A stretch of DNA of 45,477 nucleotides, taken from NCBI GenBank assembly GCA_017548545.1, contig JAFYZW010000108.1, positions 1-45,477 of the forward strand, read 5' to 3'. Position numbers and translations under genes: made by a program. Within the stretch, counting starts at the first letter, position 1. Each line of letters opens with the position of its first letter. Below the pieces are notes generated by a model that searched no databases, was not told the origin of the DNA, and saw only the letters and a program-made list of their open reading frames with translations. Positions 15,712 through 24,141 of the stretch are shown here, in pieces. The stretch is from Bacteroidales bacterium (lineage in GTDB: Bacteria > Bacteroidota > Bacteroidia > Bacteroidales > UBA3663).

Positions 15712-16698
15712 TTAATCCTTTATAATGAGACTCATTCCAGGACGCAGTCCCTCGAGTTCCTCCATGGGTTTAGCCTTTACCTCGAAGGTCTTGAGGTCAT
15801 ATTGTCCACTGGCCTTTGTGGCCTTCCATGTGGCAAAAGAACCTTCGTCCTTCATATGCGTCACCTTGAACTTGAGTTCTTTCTTAAAGGCAGGAATATA
15901 AGCAGTCTTCACATCTCCAACCTTCAAACCGTTGAGCTGGTCTTCACGCACATTAAAGATACCCCACATATCATCCATCATGGAAATGGTCATGATGGGA
16001 GATCCTAATCCGACGAGTTCGCCTTCCATAGGATAGATGGCGCTAACTTCTCCTGCAACAGTAGCTACCTGAACGGTCTCGCGAAGCATCGAGTTAATCA
16101 AATCTACGGCGCCTTGTGCGGCTTCAACCTGTTTGCGAGCAGCTTGCTTCTCCTGACTGCGCAAACCATTCCTGGCCATATCATACTGGCTCTTGGCAGC
16201 CTCGACCTGTGCCTTTGCAGCCTGATATGCTGCGTATGCCTCGTCACGTTTTTGAGCGCTTACTACACCTTCGTCGAAGAGATTCTGCACGCGTTTGTAG
16301 GTCTTCTCCGTGATTTCGCTGGCTGCCTTAGCCGCCTGATACACTTGGAAAGCGCCCTGGATGGTTTCTGCACGAGCACCTATCTGAGCCATCTCATTTA
16401 GAGCTGCTGCTGCACCCTCGGTAGCTTGAGCCACCTTCTGCTGAGCGGTTGCTTCAGGCACTTCGAGAATTACGAGCGTATCACCTACGTTCACATACTG
16501 ACCTTCCTCGACACGGATGTCGAGCACACGACCGGGAAGCTTGCTCGATACACGGAATTCCGAAACTTCGACCTCACCTTGGATGATATCCTCGCTTCTG
16601 CCAAGTGTGAAGAAGCCGATGAGTCCAATGATTACTACTACTGCCAACAGGCCAAATACGGCCAGCAGGATGTTGTTATGTTCTCTATTTTCTGTCAT
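15712..16698 (-). CDS. HlyD-family membrane fusion (periplasmic adaptor) protein
   Basis: 328 residues. One membrane helix at about 11-31, a biotinyl/lipoyl-like half-domain at about 47-80 (VSSKLPGRVLDIRVEEGQYVNVGDTLVILE, seen as G-R-V and G-D motifs), a long Ala/Gln/Lys-rich coiled coil at about 80-205, and a returning lipoyl half plus beta-barrel (TVQVATVAGEVSAIYPMEGELVGLGSPIMTI). This is the adaptor that joins an inner-membrane pump to a TolC channel in the periplasm. It lies between tolC (57 nt upstream) and the first permease (1 nt downstream). The order TolC, adaptor, permease, permease is common in Bacteroidota. Confidence 0.92.
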   Translation of the reverse strand: MTENREHNNILLAVFGLLAVVVIIGLIGFFTLGRSEDIIQGEVEVSEFRVSSKLPGRVLDIRVEEGQYVNVGDTLVILEVPEATAQQKVAQATEGAAAALNEMAQIGARAETIQGAFQVYQAAKAASEITEKTYKRVQNLFDEGVVSAQKRDEAYAAYQAAKAQVEAAKSQYDMARNGLRSQEKQAARKQVEAAQGAVDLINSMLRETVQVATVAGEVSAIYPMEGELVGLGSPIMTISMMDDMWGIFNVREDQLNGLKVGDVKTAYIPAFKKELKFKVTHMKDEGSFATWKATKASGQYDLKTFEVKAKPMEELEGLRPGMSLIIKD

Positions 16699-16755
16699 AT
16701 TATTTAGTTTTTTACATTTCGAACCTTTCAGAACCTTATAATCCCTGCAGAACTT

Positions 16756-18240
16756 TTACTGGAGGATACCCAGTGCCTTCTTCAAATTCACTTGAGCGAG
16801 TTTGACATCAATCTCCGCATCGATCAACTGCGACTTGGCAAGCTGCCAGGCTGTCTGTGCGGCCATCACCTCAGTACTTTCCATTACGCCCTCGCGGAAA
16901 CCGACATTGGCACAACGCAAGTTCTCCTCAGCATTGGCCACATTGCGGGTGGCCATCTGCAGACGCTTCTTGGCTTCATCGACCTTGAATCGGCTTTGCT
17001 CCACCTGCAAGTCAATCTTCTCACGGGCATCGTCAAGTTCCAAACGAGCGATGTTAGTGGCAGTCTTACTGGCACGGACCTTATAGACTCCTTCAAACCA
17101 GTTCCAAACGGGAACCTGCACCATAACACCAACGTTCCAAACACCTGCAAACTTCTTTTCAAAGCCATTGAACACATTTGGATTGGAAATGAGGTAACCA
17201 CCTGTCAAAGCCACGTGAGGCAAGAAAGCGGCACGTGTGAGATTGGTAGTCTGCTTTCCAAGTTCCACCGCATGTTCCAGCATGTTGAGTTCAGGACGAT
17301 TGTCGGGCGAAAGACCTTCCAGTCCTGCAGTTTCGTCAACGAGATTCAATACTTCATTATCTTCATCGGCAAGAATTATTTCGCTAGTGGCAGGAATGCC
17401 GCATAGCTGACAAAGCAGCATCTTCGACAAGGTAAGACCATCCTCCACCTGGGTAAGTTGCATATCAGCCTCGTTAACTTTAACATCAACTTTCAAACCA
17501 TCGGCACGAGTCGCGAGACCCTGGTCAATCATTTTGTGAACATCGTCGTTAAGCTTCGACACGAGGTCGCGATAACTGAGCGCGAGACGCTGCTTCTGCT
17601 TGAGCGAAACCACAAGCCAATAGGTCTTGTCAATGTCGTAGAGTGTATTTTGCGTCATACCACGCAAATCATCAGCAGCAATCTTCTCTGCAATATCAGC
17701 CATCTTGTTGGCAGCAACAATGGCACCACCCATATAGATAGGCTGACGAGCCATCACCGAACCCATCCACATGTTACGATTGTCGGTGTGGAAAGCATCC
17801 ACGATGTTTTGTCCAACGGCATCACCCATCTGAGCCAAGCCAGGACCAAGATTCTGGAAGATAGTTCCCAAATCCTGGGCTGTGGTGACTGAGATGAGGC
17901 CATTCTGGGCTAAACCCGTGAGCAATGTGCTCAAGTTGGAACCAAAAGATGTAGAAAGATTGGTGCCAAGACTTGAGAAGGTAGCCTTTTGCTCATCGCT
18001 GAGCAAAGAAATTTGCTTGTTAAAATATTCGTAACCGCCCACCGCATCAATCTTGGGCAGATAATTGGTGCGTGCAGCCTTACGAACATCCTTGGCTACA
18101 TCTTGCTTGAGACGGGTGGCATTCAGCTGATTATTGTTGCGAAGTGCCATGGCTCGACAACTATCGAGCGTCAATGTCATCTGCGCAAAGACTGGCAAGG
18201 TTAAGACAGCAAAAAGAACTAAAAATAGAAACTTTTTCAT
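16756..18240 (-). CDS. TolC-family outer membrane efflux protein
   Basis: 494 residues with a signal peptide (KKFLFLVLFAVLTLPVFAQ). The body has two related halves typical of outer membrane efflux proteins, with LTLDSCRAMALRNNNQL at the start of the first repeat, NYLPKIDAVGGYEYF, RPELNMLEHAVELGKQ and AAFLPHVALTGGYLISNP in the second, and long helical segments toward the end. It forms a trimeric channel across the outer membrane and periplasm. An insertion-like stretch near residues 80-145 (poor in charge, LSTSFGSNLSTLLTGLAQNG) makes it longer than minimal TolC proteins. First gene of the efflux operon, with a -7 promoter box 36 nt upstream. Confidence 0.93.
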   Translation of the reverse strand: MKKFLFLVLFAVLTLPVFAQMTLTLDSCRAMALRNNNQLNATRLKQDVAKDVRKAARTNYLPKIDAVGGYEYFNKQISLLSDEQKATFSSLGTNLSTSFGSNLSTLLTGLAQNGLISVTTAQDLGTIFQNLGPGLAQMGDAVGQNIVDAFHTDNRNMWMGSVMARQPIYMGGAIVAANKMADIAEKIAADDLRGMTQNTLYDIDKTYWLVVSLKQKQRLALSYRDLVSKLNDDVHKMIDQGLATRADGLKVDVKVNEADMQLTQVEDGLTLSKMLLCQLCGIPATSEIILADEDNEVLNLVDETAGLEGLSPDNRPELNMLEHAVELGKQTTNLTRAAFLPHVALTGGYLISNPNVFNGFEKKFAGVWNVGVMVQVPVWNWFEGVYKVRASKTATNIARLELDDAREKIDLQVEQSRFKVDEAKKRLQMATRNVANAEENLRCANVGFREGVMESTEVMAAQTAWQLAKSQLIDAEIDVKLAQVNLKKALGILQ

Positions 18241-18275
18241 ATAATAGTTAAGTAATAATATACAATAATTTGGTG

Positions 18276-18307
18276 CAAAGATATAAAATAATTAGCACAT
18301 AAAAAAA
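18276..18307 (-). promoter_or_regulatory. Promoter for the tolC efflux operon
   Basis: TATCTTTG on the minus strand at 18276-18283 matches the Bacteroidota -7 box. The -33 region, expected at about 18304-18307, is only a T-run and so is weak. It is back to back with the ruvA promoter. Confidence 0.55.
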
Positions 18308-18344
18308 GAAATTAACTATTTTTGCAATATTTGAATAAAAAAAA

Positions 18345-18376
18345 GTTGTTATTTAAAGAAATATGTATTATCTTTG
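18345..18376 (+). promoter_or_regulatory. Promoter for ruvA
   Basis: GTTG at 18345-18348, then 20 nt, then TATCTTTG at 18369-18376, 39 nt before the ATG. A second TATTTTTG at 18317-18324 could be an additional start site. Confidence 0.65.
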
Positions 18377-18415
18377 CACCTAAATAATTGATTTTTTACG
18401 AAATTCCAGCAACAA

Positions 18416-19009
18416 ATGATCGAATATCTTAAGGGAGAAATCACCGAACTTGATCCGACGATGGCAGTTGTCGAATGCCACGGTGTGGGTTATGCCTGTG
18501 CCATCTCAGTCTATACCTACGACCACCTGAAGAAAGGCCAGATTCAGAAGATATACATCAGCGAAGCCATCCGCGAGGATGCTCATCTGCTCTATGGATT
18601 CTCATCCAAACAGGAACGTGGCCTTTACGAACTGCTCATCACTGTGAGTGGTGTGGGGCCGAACACGGCTCGCTGCATTCTATCGAGTCTTTCGCCCGAC
18701 GAACTCGTAGCCGTGGTGGGCAGCGGCAATGACCGTCAGCTCAAGAATGTCAAGGGTATTGGTGCAAAGACGGCACAACGCATTATTGTGGACCTACGCG
18801 ATAAGGTAGGCAAACTGGGTATCAGTGCAGCAACAAGCGATACCAGTGCACTTGTTGCCAGCAACGAAAATGGCGATGAGGCTATCCAGGCGCTCATAGC
18901 TCTGGGTTATCCGATGGCCAATGCCCAGAAAGCAATCAATAAACTGCTGGCAAAAGATCCGACAATGTCGGTACAGGCACTCATCAAGGCTGGCCTTCAC
19001 ATGATGTAA
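18416..19009 (+). CDS. ruvA: Holliday junction branch migration protein RuvA
   Basis: 197 residues, the normal RuvA length. The N-terminal OB-fold (about 1-62) starts MIEYLKGEI and ends HLLYGFSSKQER; two helix-hairpin-helix motifs follow (VSGVGPNTARCILS at about 77-90, VKGIGAKTAQRIIVDL at about 112-127); domain III (about 150-197) has the EAIQALIALGY pattern that contacts RuvB. RuvA binds the four-way junction as a tetramer and loads RuvB for branch migration in recombinational repair. It is a single-gene unit here; ruvB and ruvC are not in the window. Its last 26 nt overlap the convergent acyl-AMP ligase gene. Confidence 0.97.
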   Translation: MIEYLKGEITELDPTMAVVECHGVGYACAISVYTYDHLKKGQIQKIYISEAIREDAHLLYGFSSKQERGLYELLITVSGVGPNTARCILSSLSPDELVAVVGSGNDRQLKNVKGIGAKTAQRIIVDLRDKVGKLGISAATSDTSALVASNENGDEAIQALIALGYPMANAQKAINKLLAKDPTMSVQALIKAGLHMM

Positions 19010-20273
19010 GGTAGCTTCTGCGATTCTTCTTGCCGTTCGGCATCTTGCGTATCTCATCAACTACTTCATACCTCATCGGGACTTTCCATGTCTCGATGAG
19101 TTTTTCTTTCAAATAGCTGGCCAATTCACGTTTGTTGAATGATGTGCCCACGCGAAGCGTCACCAGCAGTTTGGGCACCTGCCCCATCATGGGATGAGGT
19201 TCGGGGATACATATACAATCCTCAATGCACGGGTATCCGGCAGCAGCATCCTCTACTTCTATGGGACTCAGTTTCAAGCCTCCCACATTGATGAAATCGT
19301 TGGAGCGTCCTGTCAGGAAAAGACGTCCCTCGTCGTCGAAATGTCCCAGGTCGGCTGTTTCAAACATCTCTCCTACCGGATCAAGCTGCAGATTTCCCTC
19401 ACCATCTTCGTTCAAATACCCAGCCATAAGCATCGGCCCGCTCACGCAGATATTCCCCATAGGGCCAATTGAAACCTTAGCATGCTTCATCATCGGCCCC
19501 ACACATCCATGAAGAATAGGTTTTGGAGTTATACCTTCTCTACCTTCTGCTGGAGACAGATGGAATGGATAGGTACAGACGATGCCCGTCTCCGTACTAG
19601 CATAGGTATTGTAAAGACGCGTACGAGGAAGGAGCTCGCGTAACCGCTCCATATCGACAGTGGCCATCGGGGCAGCACCCGTTTCAATGAATTCAATGCT
19701 GTCGGCAAGAGCAGCAAGCCTGTTTCCATTCAGTTGAAGTAACATCCTGATGGCACTGGGAACAAGAAATGTGGCCGAATGTGAGGGACGAAGTGCATCA
19801 AACAAGGACTCCAGATCCTTCAGTCCATCCAAGATATGCAAGGTGGCTCCAGTCATAAATACAGGCAGCATCTTGCTCCAAGGCCCAAAATGATCGAGCG
19901 GTCCGCATACCACAAACGTCATGCCGTGGTGATAACCATGCGCTTCGATAAGATTCTCAGCATTAGCCACCATCCCTTTTTCGCTCAGCAAGACTGCTTT
20001 CGGCTTACCTGTAGATCCAGTAGTATAAAGGATATCCGAAAGTGTACCTATCAAATGCAGGGCAATGAAACGTACGACATAGGCAATATCCTGCGTACAG
20101 GATTGATAATAGTATTGCCCCGCACGCAAATGCTCCGTCTCACGCAGACGTTGCGCTTCAGTCTTTGCAGCCGTCCACAACTGAGCATAGGTCAACTTCT
20201 CGCCATGACATATCAAAGCGAGGTCATCGGGATAGCACTCCACGACATGGGCAACATACTCAATCCATTTCAC
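18984..20273 (-). CDS. Acyl-AMP ligase (ANL superfamily), short form
   Basis: 429 residues. ANL motifs are present: ILYTTGSTGKPKAV at 81-94 (P-loop-like A3), YASTETG at 224-230 (A5), TADLGHFDDEGRLFLTGRSND near 306-328 (A7/A8), and PNGKKNRR at 412-419 with the A10 lysine at 415 or 416. Such enzymes activate a carboxylate as acyl-AMP and pass it to CoA or to an acyl carrier protein; the ACP encoded just upstream is the natural partner. The start is GTG, overlapping the ACP stop as GTGA. The protein is shorter than the usual 480-550 residues: ALHLIGTLSD leads almost straight into the A3 motif, where relatives have a linker of several tens of residues. Last gene of the five-gene operon; its end overlaps ruvA by 26 nt. 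Confidence 0.85.
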   Translation of the reverse strand: MKWIEYVAHVVECYPDDLALICHGEKLTYAQLWTAAKTEAQRLRETEHLRAGQYYYQSCTQDIAYVVRFIALHLIGTLSDILYTTGSTGKPKAVLLSEKGMVANAENLIEAHGYHHGMTFVVCGPLDHFGPWSKMLPVFMTGATLHILDGLKDLESLFDALRPSHSATFLVPSAIRMLLQLNGNRLAALADSIEFIETGAAPMATVDMERLRELLPRTRLYNTYASTETGIVCTYPFHLSPAEGREGITPKPILHGCVGPMMKHAKVSIGPMGNICVSGPMLMAGYLNEDGEGNLQLDPVGEMFETADLGHFDDEGRLFLTGRSNDFINVGGLKLSPIEVEDAAAGYPCIEDCICIPEPHPMMGQVPKLLVTLRVGTSFNKRELASYLKEKLIETWKVPMRYEVVDEIRKMPNGKKNRRSYLTSCEGQP

Positions 20274-20497
20274 GCTTTCTCTGAGAGTTTGCGTTCGACA
20301 AGAGCCACAACAGAATCAAGACTTCGTAGGTTCTTGGGTGTGGCATCACGACTGTCGAGTTCGATGCCGAATTCGTCGGAAAGAGTCATCAGGATGGTGG
20401 TTACACCTAAAGAATCAAGTTCTTGATAAAGTGCATCACTTTCCAAATCCACCAAGGGAAGCTGGTCCTCGAGCAAAGCTCGTATTCTTTCTTTCAT
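20270..20497 (-). CDS. Acyl carrier protein
   Basis: 75 residues, acidic and helical. The phosphopantetheine site is Ser29 in ELDSLGVTTILMTLSDEFG; the residue after DSL is Gly, not the more usual Asp/Val patterns of the fatty-acid AcpP (DSLD), which suggests a dedicated ACP and not the housekeeping one. The helix III area reads TPKNLRSLDSVVALVERKL. It starts 1 nt after the stop of the RND exporter and overlaps the ligase by 4 nt. The likely role is to carry an acyl group loaded by the ligase for transfer to an acceptor in the envelope. Confidence 0.88.
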   Translation of the reverse strand: MKERIRALLEDQLPLVDLESDALYQELDSLGVTTILMTLSDEFGIELDSRDATPKNLRSLDSVVALVERKLSEKA

Positions 20498-20498
20498 A

Positions 20499-22979
20499 TT
20501 ATTCTCCTTTTAAAATATAATCTCGTAATGGTTTATCGTGGCTTACAAGCCAATCGAAAAGCAATGGGGGCACAATCCATGCCATCAGCACCACAACACC
20601 CATACCAATGATAGTAACTTGGGCTAAAGAATGCAGAGCAGGATGTTTGGCAAAGATCAAAGTGCCGATTCCTATAAACATGATAATGGCCGAAAGCAGG
20701 ATACTGCGACGATAACTCTTCAACGTGCTATTGACCCGTTTCCCCGTCCTGACAGCCTGACGATAGTCGCGCATCAGACCTTCGACTACAAAAATAGTAT
20801 AATCGTCACCTTGACCAAAAATGAACGTAGCCAAGATAATGTTTACAATATTAAACTGAATGTCCAACAACTGCATAATACCCAATATCCAAAGCCAGCC
20901 AATGATCATCGGTAAAAAGGCAATACACGCCAATTCAATGCGTCGGAAACTGATCCATAGGAAAAGAAACACGATGAGCGAACATGCGATTCCAATGTAG
21001 TTGAAATCAGCAGTCAACGTATTGAGCACGCGCTTGTTCAAAGTTGGCAAATCAAAACCTCCTGTCAGCCGTTCGACCTCCTCGACATGCTCTGTGGGTA
21101 CCGACAACTGGGCTACCAGCTGTCCGGTTCCACCATTGACAAGGCCATCGAGAATACTGCTCGTCAAAGGCTCAAAACCTACCATCTCACAGGTGTCAGC
21201 CAGAGTCATGGACAATAGTTGGGCAAAGGGAGCAAAAGCATCTTCGTTGAAACCAGCTCGGACAGCCTCCTTTTGGAAAGATGCGTAATTGAAACGTCCT
21301 TCCTGTGCCAACCTCTGCCAATAACTGTTCCACAGGGCCAGACGCTCATGCTGAAGCTTCGTGCTCGGAAGCAAACCGGCTGGATTCTTCAATGAAGTTA
21401 TCTTCCCCTGTTCTATCAAACGATCCAGTATATCGGTCTTTTCCTCTAACGATGATAAATTGGGGGCAGCAAGAAAAACCGTTGCACTCCCCTCTTTTTG
21501 GCCTTGCATTTCCGATAGGCGAACGAAGTCGGCTCGTTGCACATCGGTCATGTAATTGATATGGTTCAAATCGGTATCGAACCGTGTATCAAGGCTGAAC
21601 CACCCCAATACGGCCGTCATGGCAAAGATCACACTTCCTAGGAGAAAACTTTGTGCTCTTTTCTTTCCTTTGATTTCTGAAAAATCTTCAGTCACCACCT
21701 CATTCGCGGGCCGAACCTTGACCTTCCCGACAATATGCGGGAGGAAAATCAGGGTAAACAGTATTGTACCGACTAGCATCAGCGCAGCGAATAGCCCTAA
21801 ATCGCGCGTTGCCTCAGCCTTGAGAGGCACAAGCGTCAAGAAGGCACCCACCGTGGTGACATTACCTATCAGAAGTGGCGAAACCAACGTCCGCCAATCT
21901 CCGCCCTCCTGCTTGTGACATAGAAAATGCAGGGGATAATTGACAGCAATGCCCAGAATGATGGAGGTCAATCCCACAACGATGAGCGAAATGCTGTCAC
22001 GCAAGAGGCTCAAGATACCCAAACCAAAGAGAAAACCGAACCCAATGGTCACCAGGATATAGAGCAAAGTCTTGATGCTACGAAACGCATAAAGGAGAAG
22101 TGCTAGGATGAGCAAGATGGCCAACGTGGCCGATAGCAGTGTATCTCGACGAATCTGCATACTGTTGCCTGCGGCGACCACAGGAGAGCCAGTGGCTCGA
22201 ACGATGACACCATCAGCAGCTTCCACCTGCTGCCCAACTTCCTCCAACATCGTGACCAATGCTGCATTGCGAGCACTCTCGCTACTGCCAAACGGCGAAG
22301 TGACGTTCACCAGACAGCACAACGTGTCGGGCGTGAAAAGGTAACCATCGATCTGCAACAGATTCATCTCCGGCTGGAAGTCACGAAGCGATGTGGCCAC
22401 TCGATTGCCGAGACCCAGAGGATCATGGGCCAGCATTGGTTGCATGAAAGTGCCTGTCGACGATGTCAGACGCTGACGCACCCAAAGAAGTCGCTTCTCC
22501 ACATAAGAAGAATCAACTTCAGCCTGTGTTACCAACAAACTGTCGAAGGCCGAATAGTCACGAGGTTCGAGATAATAGGGCAAATGTGCATAGACGAAGT
22601 GGAAAACCTCGAGAACACGTTCTGCATCAATCTGTGGCTGCCAGGAATTAACAACCCACCGTTCAGTATCCTGCTCAGCAAGAACTTTACCAAAATGTCC
22701 AACGGCAGCGATGAGTTGTTGGGGGTCAGGCTTTGCAGAAACACCGCCGTCTTTGATGAACTGAATGACAATCTTGTCGCCTGCTGCCACCTCCTGATAG
22801 ATCGACATCGCCTGCTTGTACCGGTCATCGACAGGAAGAAAGTCGGTGATCTGCTCCTTGAATTCGAGACGAGACACAAGCATAACAAGCGTGGCCACCA
22901 CAATACACAGCAGCAGCCACATACGCCCACGATGGGAAGCGAAATAGTGATATGTCTTCTCGAAGGGATGGATACTCAT
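20499..22979 (-). CDS. RND/MMPL-family exporter
   Basis: 826 residues in two similar halves. Each half has one leading helix (about 19-37 and 446-464), a long periplasmic domain (about 40-270 and 467-650), then a five-helix block (about 275-420 and 655-815). The segment FLFGLGILSLLRDSISLIVVG and its counterpart NIVNIILATFIFGQGDDYTIFVVEG, with acidic residues in the membrane block, are typical of MMPL/RND proteins driven by proton flow. Relatives export lipids, polyenes or hopanoids to the outer envelope. In this operon it is joined by single-nucleotide gaps to the GNAT-like gene and the ACP, which points to a lipid or acyl product as cargo. Confidence 0.88.
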   Translation of the reverse strand: MSIHPFEKTYHYFASHRGRMWLLLCIVVATLVMLVSRLEFKEQITDFLPVDDRYKQAMSIYQEVAAGDKIVIQFIKDGGVSAKPDPQQLIAAVGHFGKVLAEQDTERWVVNSWQPQIDAERVLEVFHFVYAHLPYYLEPRDYSAFDSLLVTQAEVDSSYVEKRLLWVRQRLTSSTGTFMQPMLAHDPLGLGNRVATSLRDFQPEMNLLQIDGYLFTPDTLCCLVNVTSPFGSSESARNAALVTMLEEVGQQVEAADGVIVRATGSPVVAAGNSMQIRRDTLLSATLAILLILALLLYAFRSIKTLLYILVTIGFGFLFGLGILSLLRDSISLIVVGLTSIILGIAVNYPLHFLCHKQEGGDWRTLVSPLLIGNVTTVGAFLTLVPLKAEATRDLGLFAALMLVGTILFTLIFLPHIVGKVKVRPANEVVTEDFSEIKGKKRAQSFLLGSVIFAMTAVLGWFSLDTRFDTDLNHINYMTDVQRADFVRLSEMQGQKEGSATVFLAAPNLSSLEEKTDILDRLIEQGKITSLKNPAGLLPSTKLQHERLALWNSYWQRLAQEGRFNYASFQKEAVRAGFNEDAFAPFAQLLSMTLADTCEMVGFEPLTSSILDGLVNGGTGQLVAQLSVPTEHVEEVERLTGGFDLPTLNKRVLNTLTADFNYIGIACSLIVFLFLWISFRRIELACIAFLPMIIGWLWILGIMQLLDIQFNIVNIILATFIFGQGDDYTIFVVEGLMRDYRQAVRTGKRVNSTLKSYRRSILLSAIIMFIGIGTLIFAKHPALHSLAQVTIIGMGVVVLMAWIVPPLLFDWLVSHDKPLRDYILKGE

Positions 22980-22980
22980 C

Positions 22981-24141
22981 TCATATCTCCTTGATGAATG
23001 TGCATCGACGCTTATGCAACTCCTTGTCGAAATCGCCCCACAGATTCGAAACCTTATGGTTACTCTCTAGCTCGTTGTTCGACTCGACGTATTTATATCC
23101 ATTGGCCTTGAACTGTGGTATAAGTTCAGTAAATAGCAAAGCATTGATGCCTTTACCCTGCATGTCAGGACGTACAGCGATGAGCAGCAAATCGCAAGTA
23201 TCAGTACCTCCGTGTAACAATCTGCCCCAGAAACTGTCGGGGTTCATATACATCGCACGAGCGAGATAGAACCAACCCAACGGCCACATCTTTCCACGTG
23301 CTTTCTGTTGTGCGCGACTAAGGGAGGGACAGGCAATGCCAAAAGCAAGAAGTGTATCATCCTGATCGACAATAAGGCGTATAAGGTCAAGACGCACCTG
23401 TGGAAGATAGAGATCGATATAATAGTCGATCTGACGATCGGTCAAAGGTGTGAAACCATAAAGTTCAGAATACGCAGTATTGTAGAGTTCAAAGATCCGA
23501 TGGCCATATCGTTCGACAAGTATCTTCGAATCGGCGAATTTCAAGGGACGTAAACCATAACGTTTAGTAGCAAGTTCGGCTACACGCTTATGCTTGTCCG
23601 GCACCTCGTCGCACATCTGCATACGATACTCATTCCAGTAAGCCTCCGGACGCATTCCGTATGCCTCGAAATGCTTGGGATAGTATGGATAATTATATAG
23701 CTCGGCAGAAGTGCAAAGTTGGTCGAAACCTTTGACCAGACATCCTTCATAATCCAAATCTGTAAGTCCCAAAGGTCCGACTAGTTCCTTCATGCCCTTG
23801 CTCTTTCCCCATGCAGCCACTTTGTCCAACAGGGCAAAACTTACCTCCGTATCGTTGATGAAGTCAAGATAACAGAAACGGCATTGTGCCTTGCCAACAC
23901 GCTCGTTTGAGAGGCGATTGATGATGCCGGCAGCACGTCCCACAAGTATACCATCCTTATATGCCAAGAAAAAAACTGCCTCACAAAAGTCGAAGGCAGG
24001 ATTCTTTGCTGGATCCAAACAATCTATCTCAGCATCAATCATCGGAGGGACAAAGGCATCGACACCCTCGTACAGTTCCGCTTGAAACCGTACGAATCGT
24101 TTGAGTGCTTTCCTGCCTTTGATCTCCTCAACGACTATCAT
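22981..24141 (-). CDS. GNAT-fold N-acyltransferase-like protein
   Basis: 386 residues. The N-terminal region reads RKALKRFVRFQAELYEGVDAFVPP and MIDAEIDCLDPAKNPAF, then FFLAYKDGILVGRAAGIIN, a pattern shared by a family of Bacteroidota GNAT-like proteins of about this length. A second GNAT-like part lies at the end: DLLLIAVRPDMQGKGINALLF carries the acetyl-CoA-binding Q-x-x-G-K-G/A loop, followed by ESNNELESNHKV. So it may be a tandem GNAT, with the C-terminal half more likely active. The acyl donor could be CoA or the operon's ACP. ATGA overlap with SulP upstream and a 1-nt gap to the exporter show tight coupling. No substrate can be assigned. Confidence 0.75.
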   Translation of the reverse strand: MIVVEEIKGRKALKRFVRFQAELYEGVDAFVPPMIDAEIDCLDPAKNPAFDFCEAVFFLAYKDGILVGRAAGIINRLSNERVGKAQCRFCYLDFINDTEVSFALLDKVAAWGKSKGMKELVGPLGLTDLDYEGCLVKGFDQLCTSAELYNYPYYPKHFEAYGMRPEAYWNEYRMQMCDEVPDKHKRVAELATKRYGLRPLKFADSKILVERYGHRIFELYNTAYSELYGFTPLTDRQIDYYIDLYLPQVRLDLIRLIVDQDDTLLAFGIACPSLSRAQQKARGKMWPLGWFYLARAMYMNPDSFWGRLLHGGTDTCDLLLIAVRPDMQGKGINALLFTELIPQFKANGYKYVESNNELESNHKVSNLWGDFDKELHKRRCTFIKEI

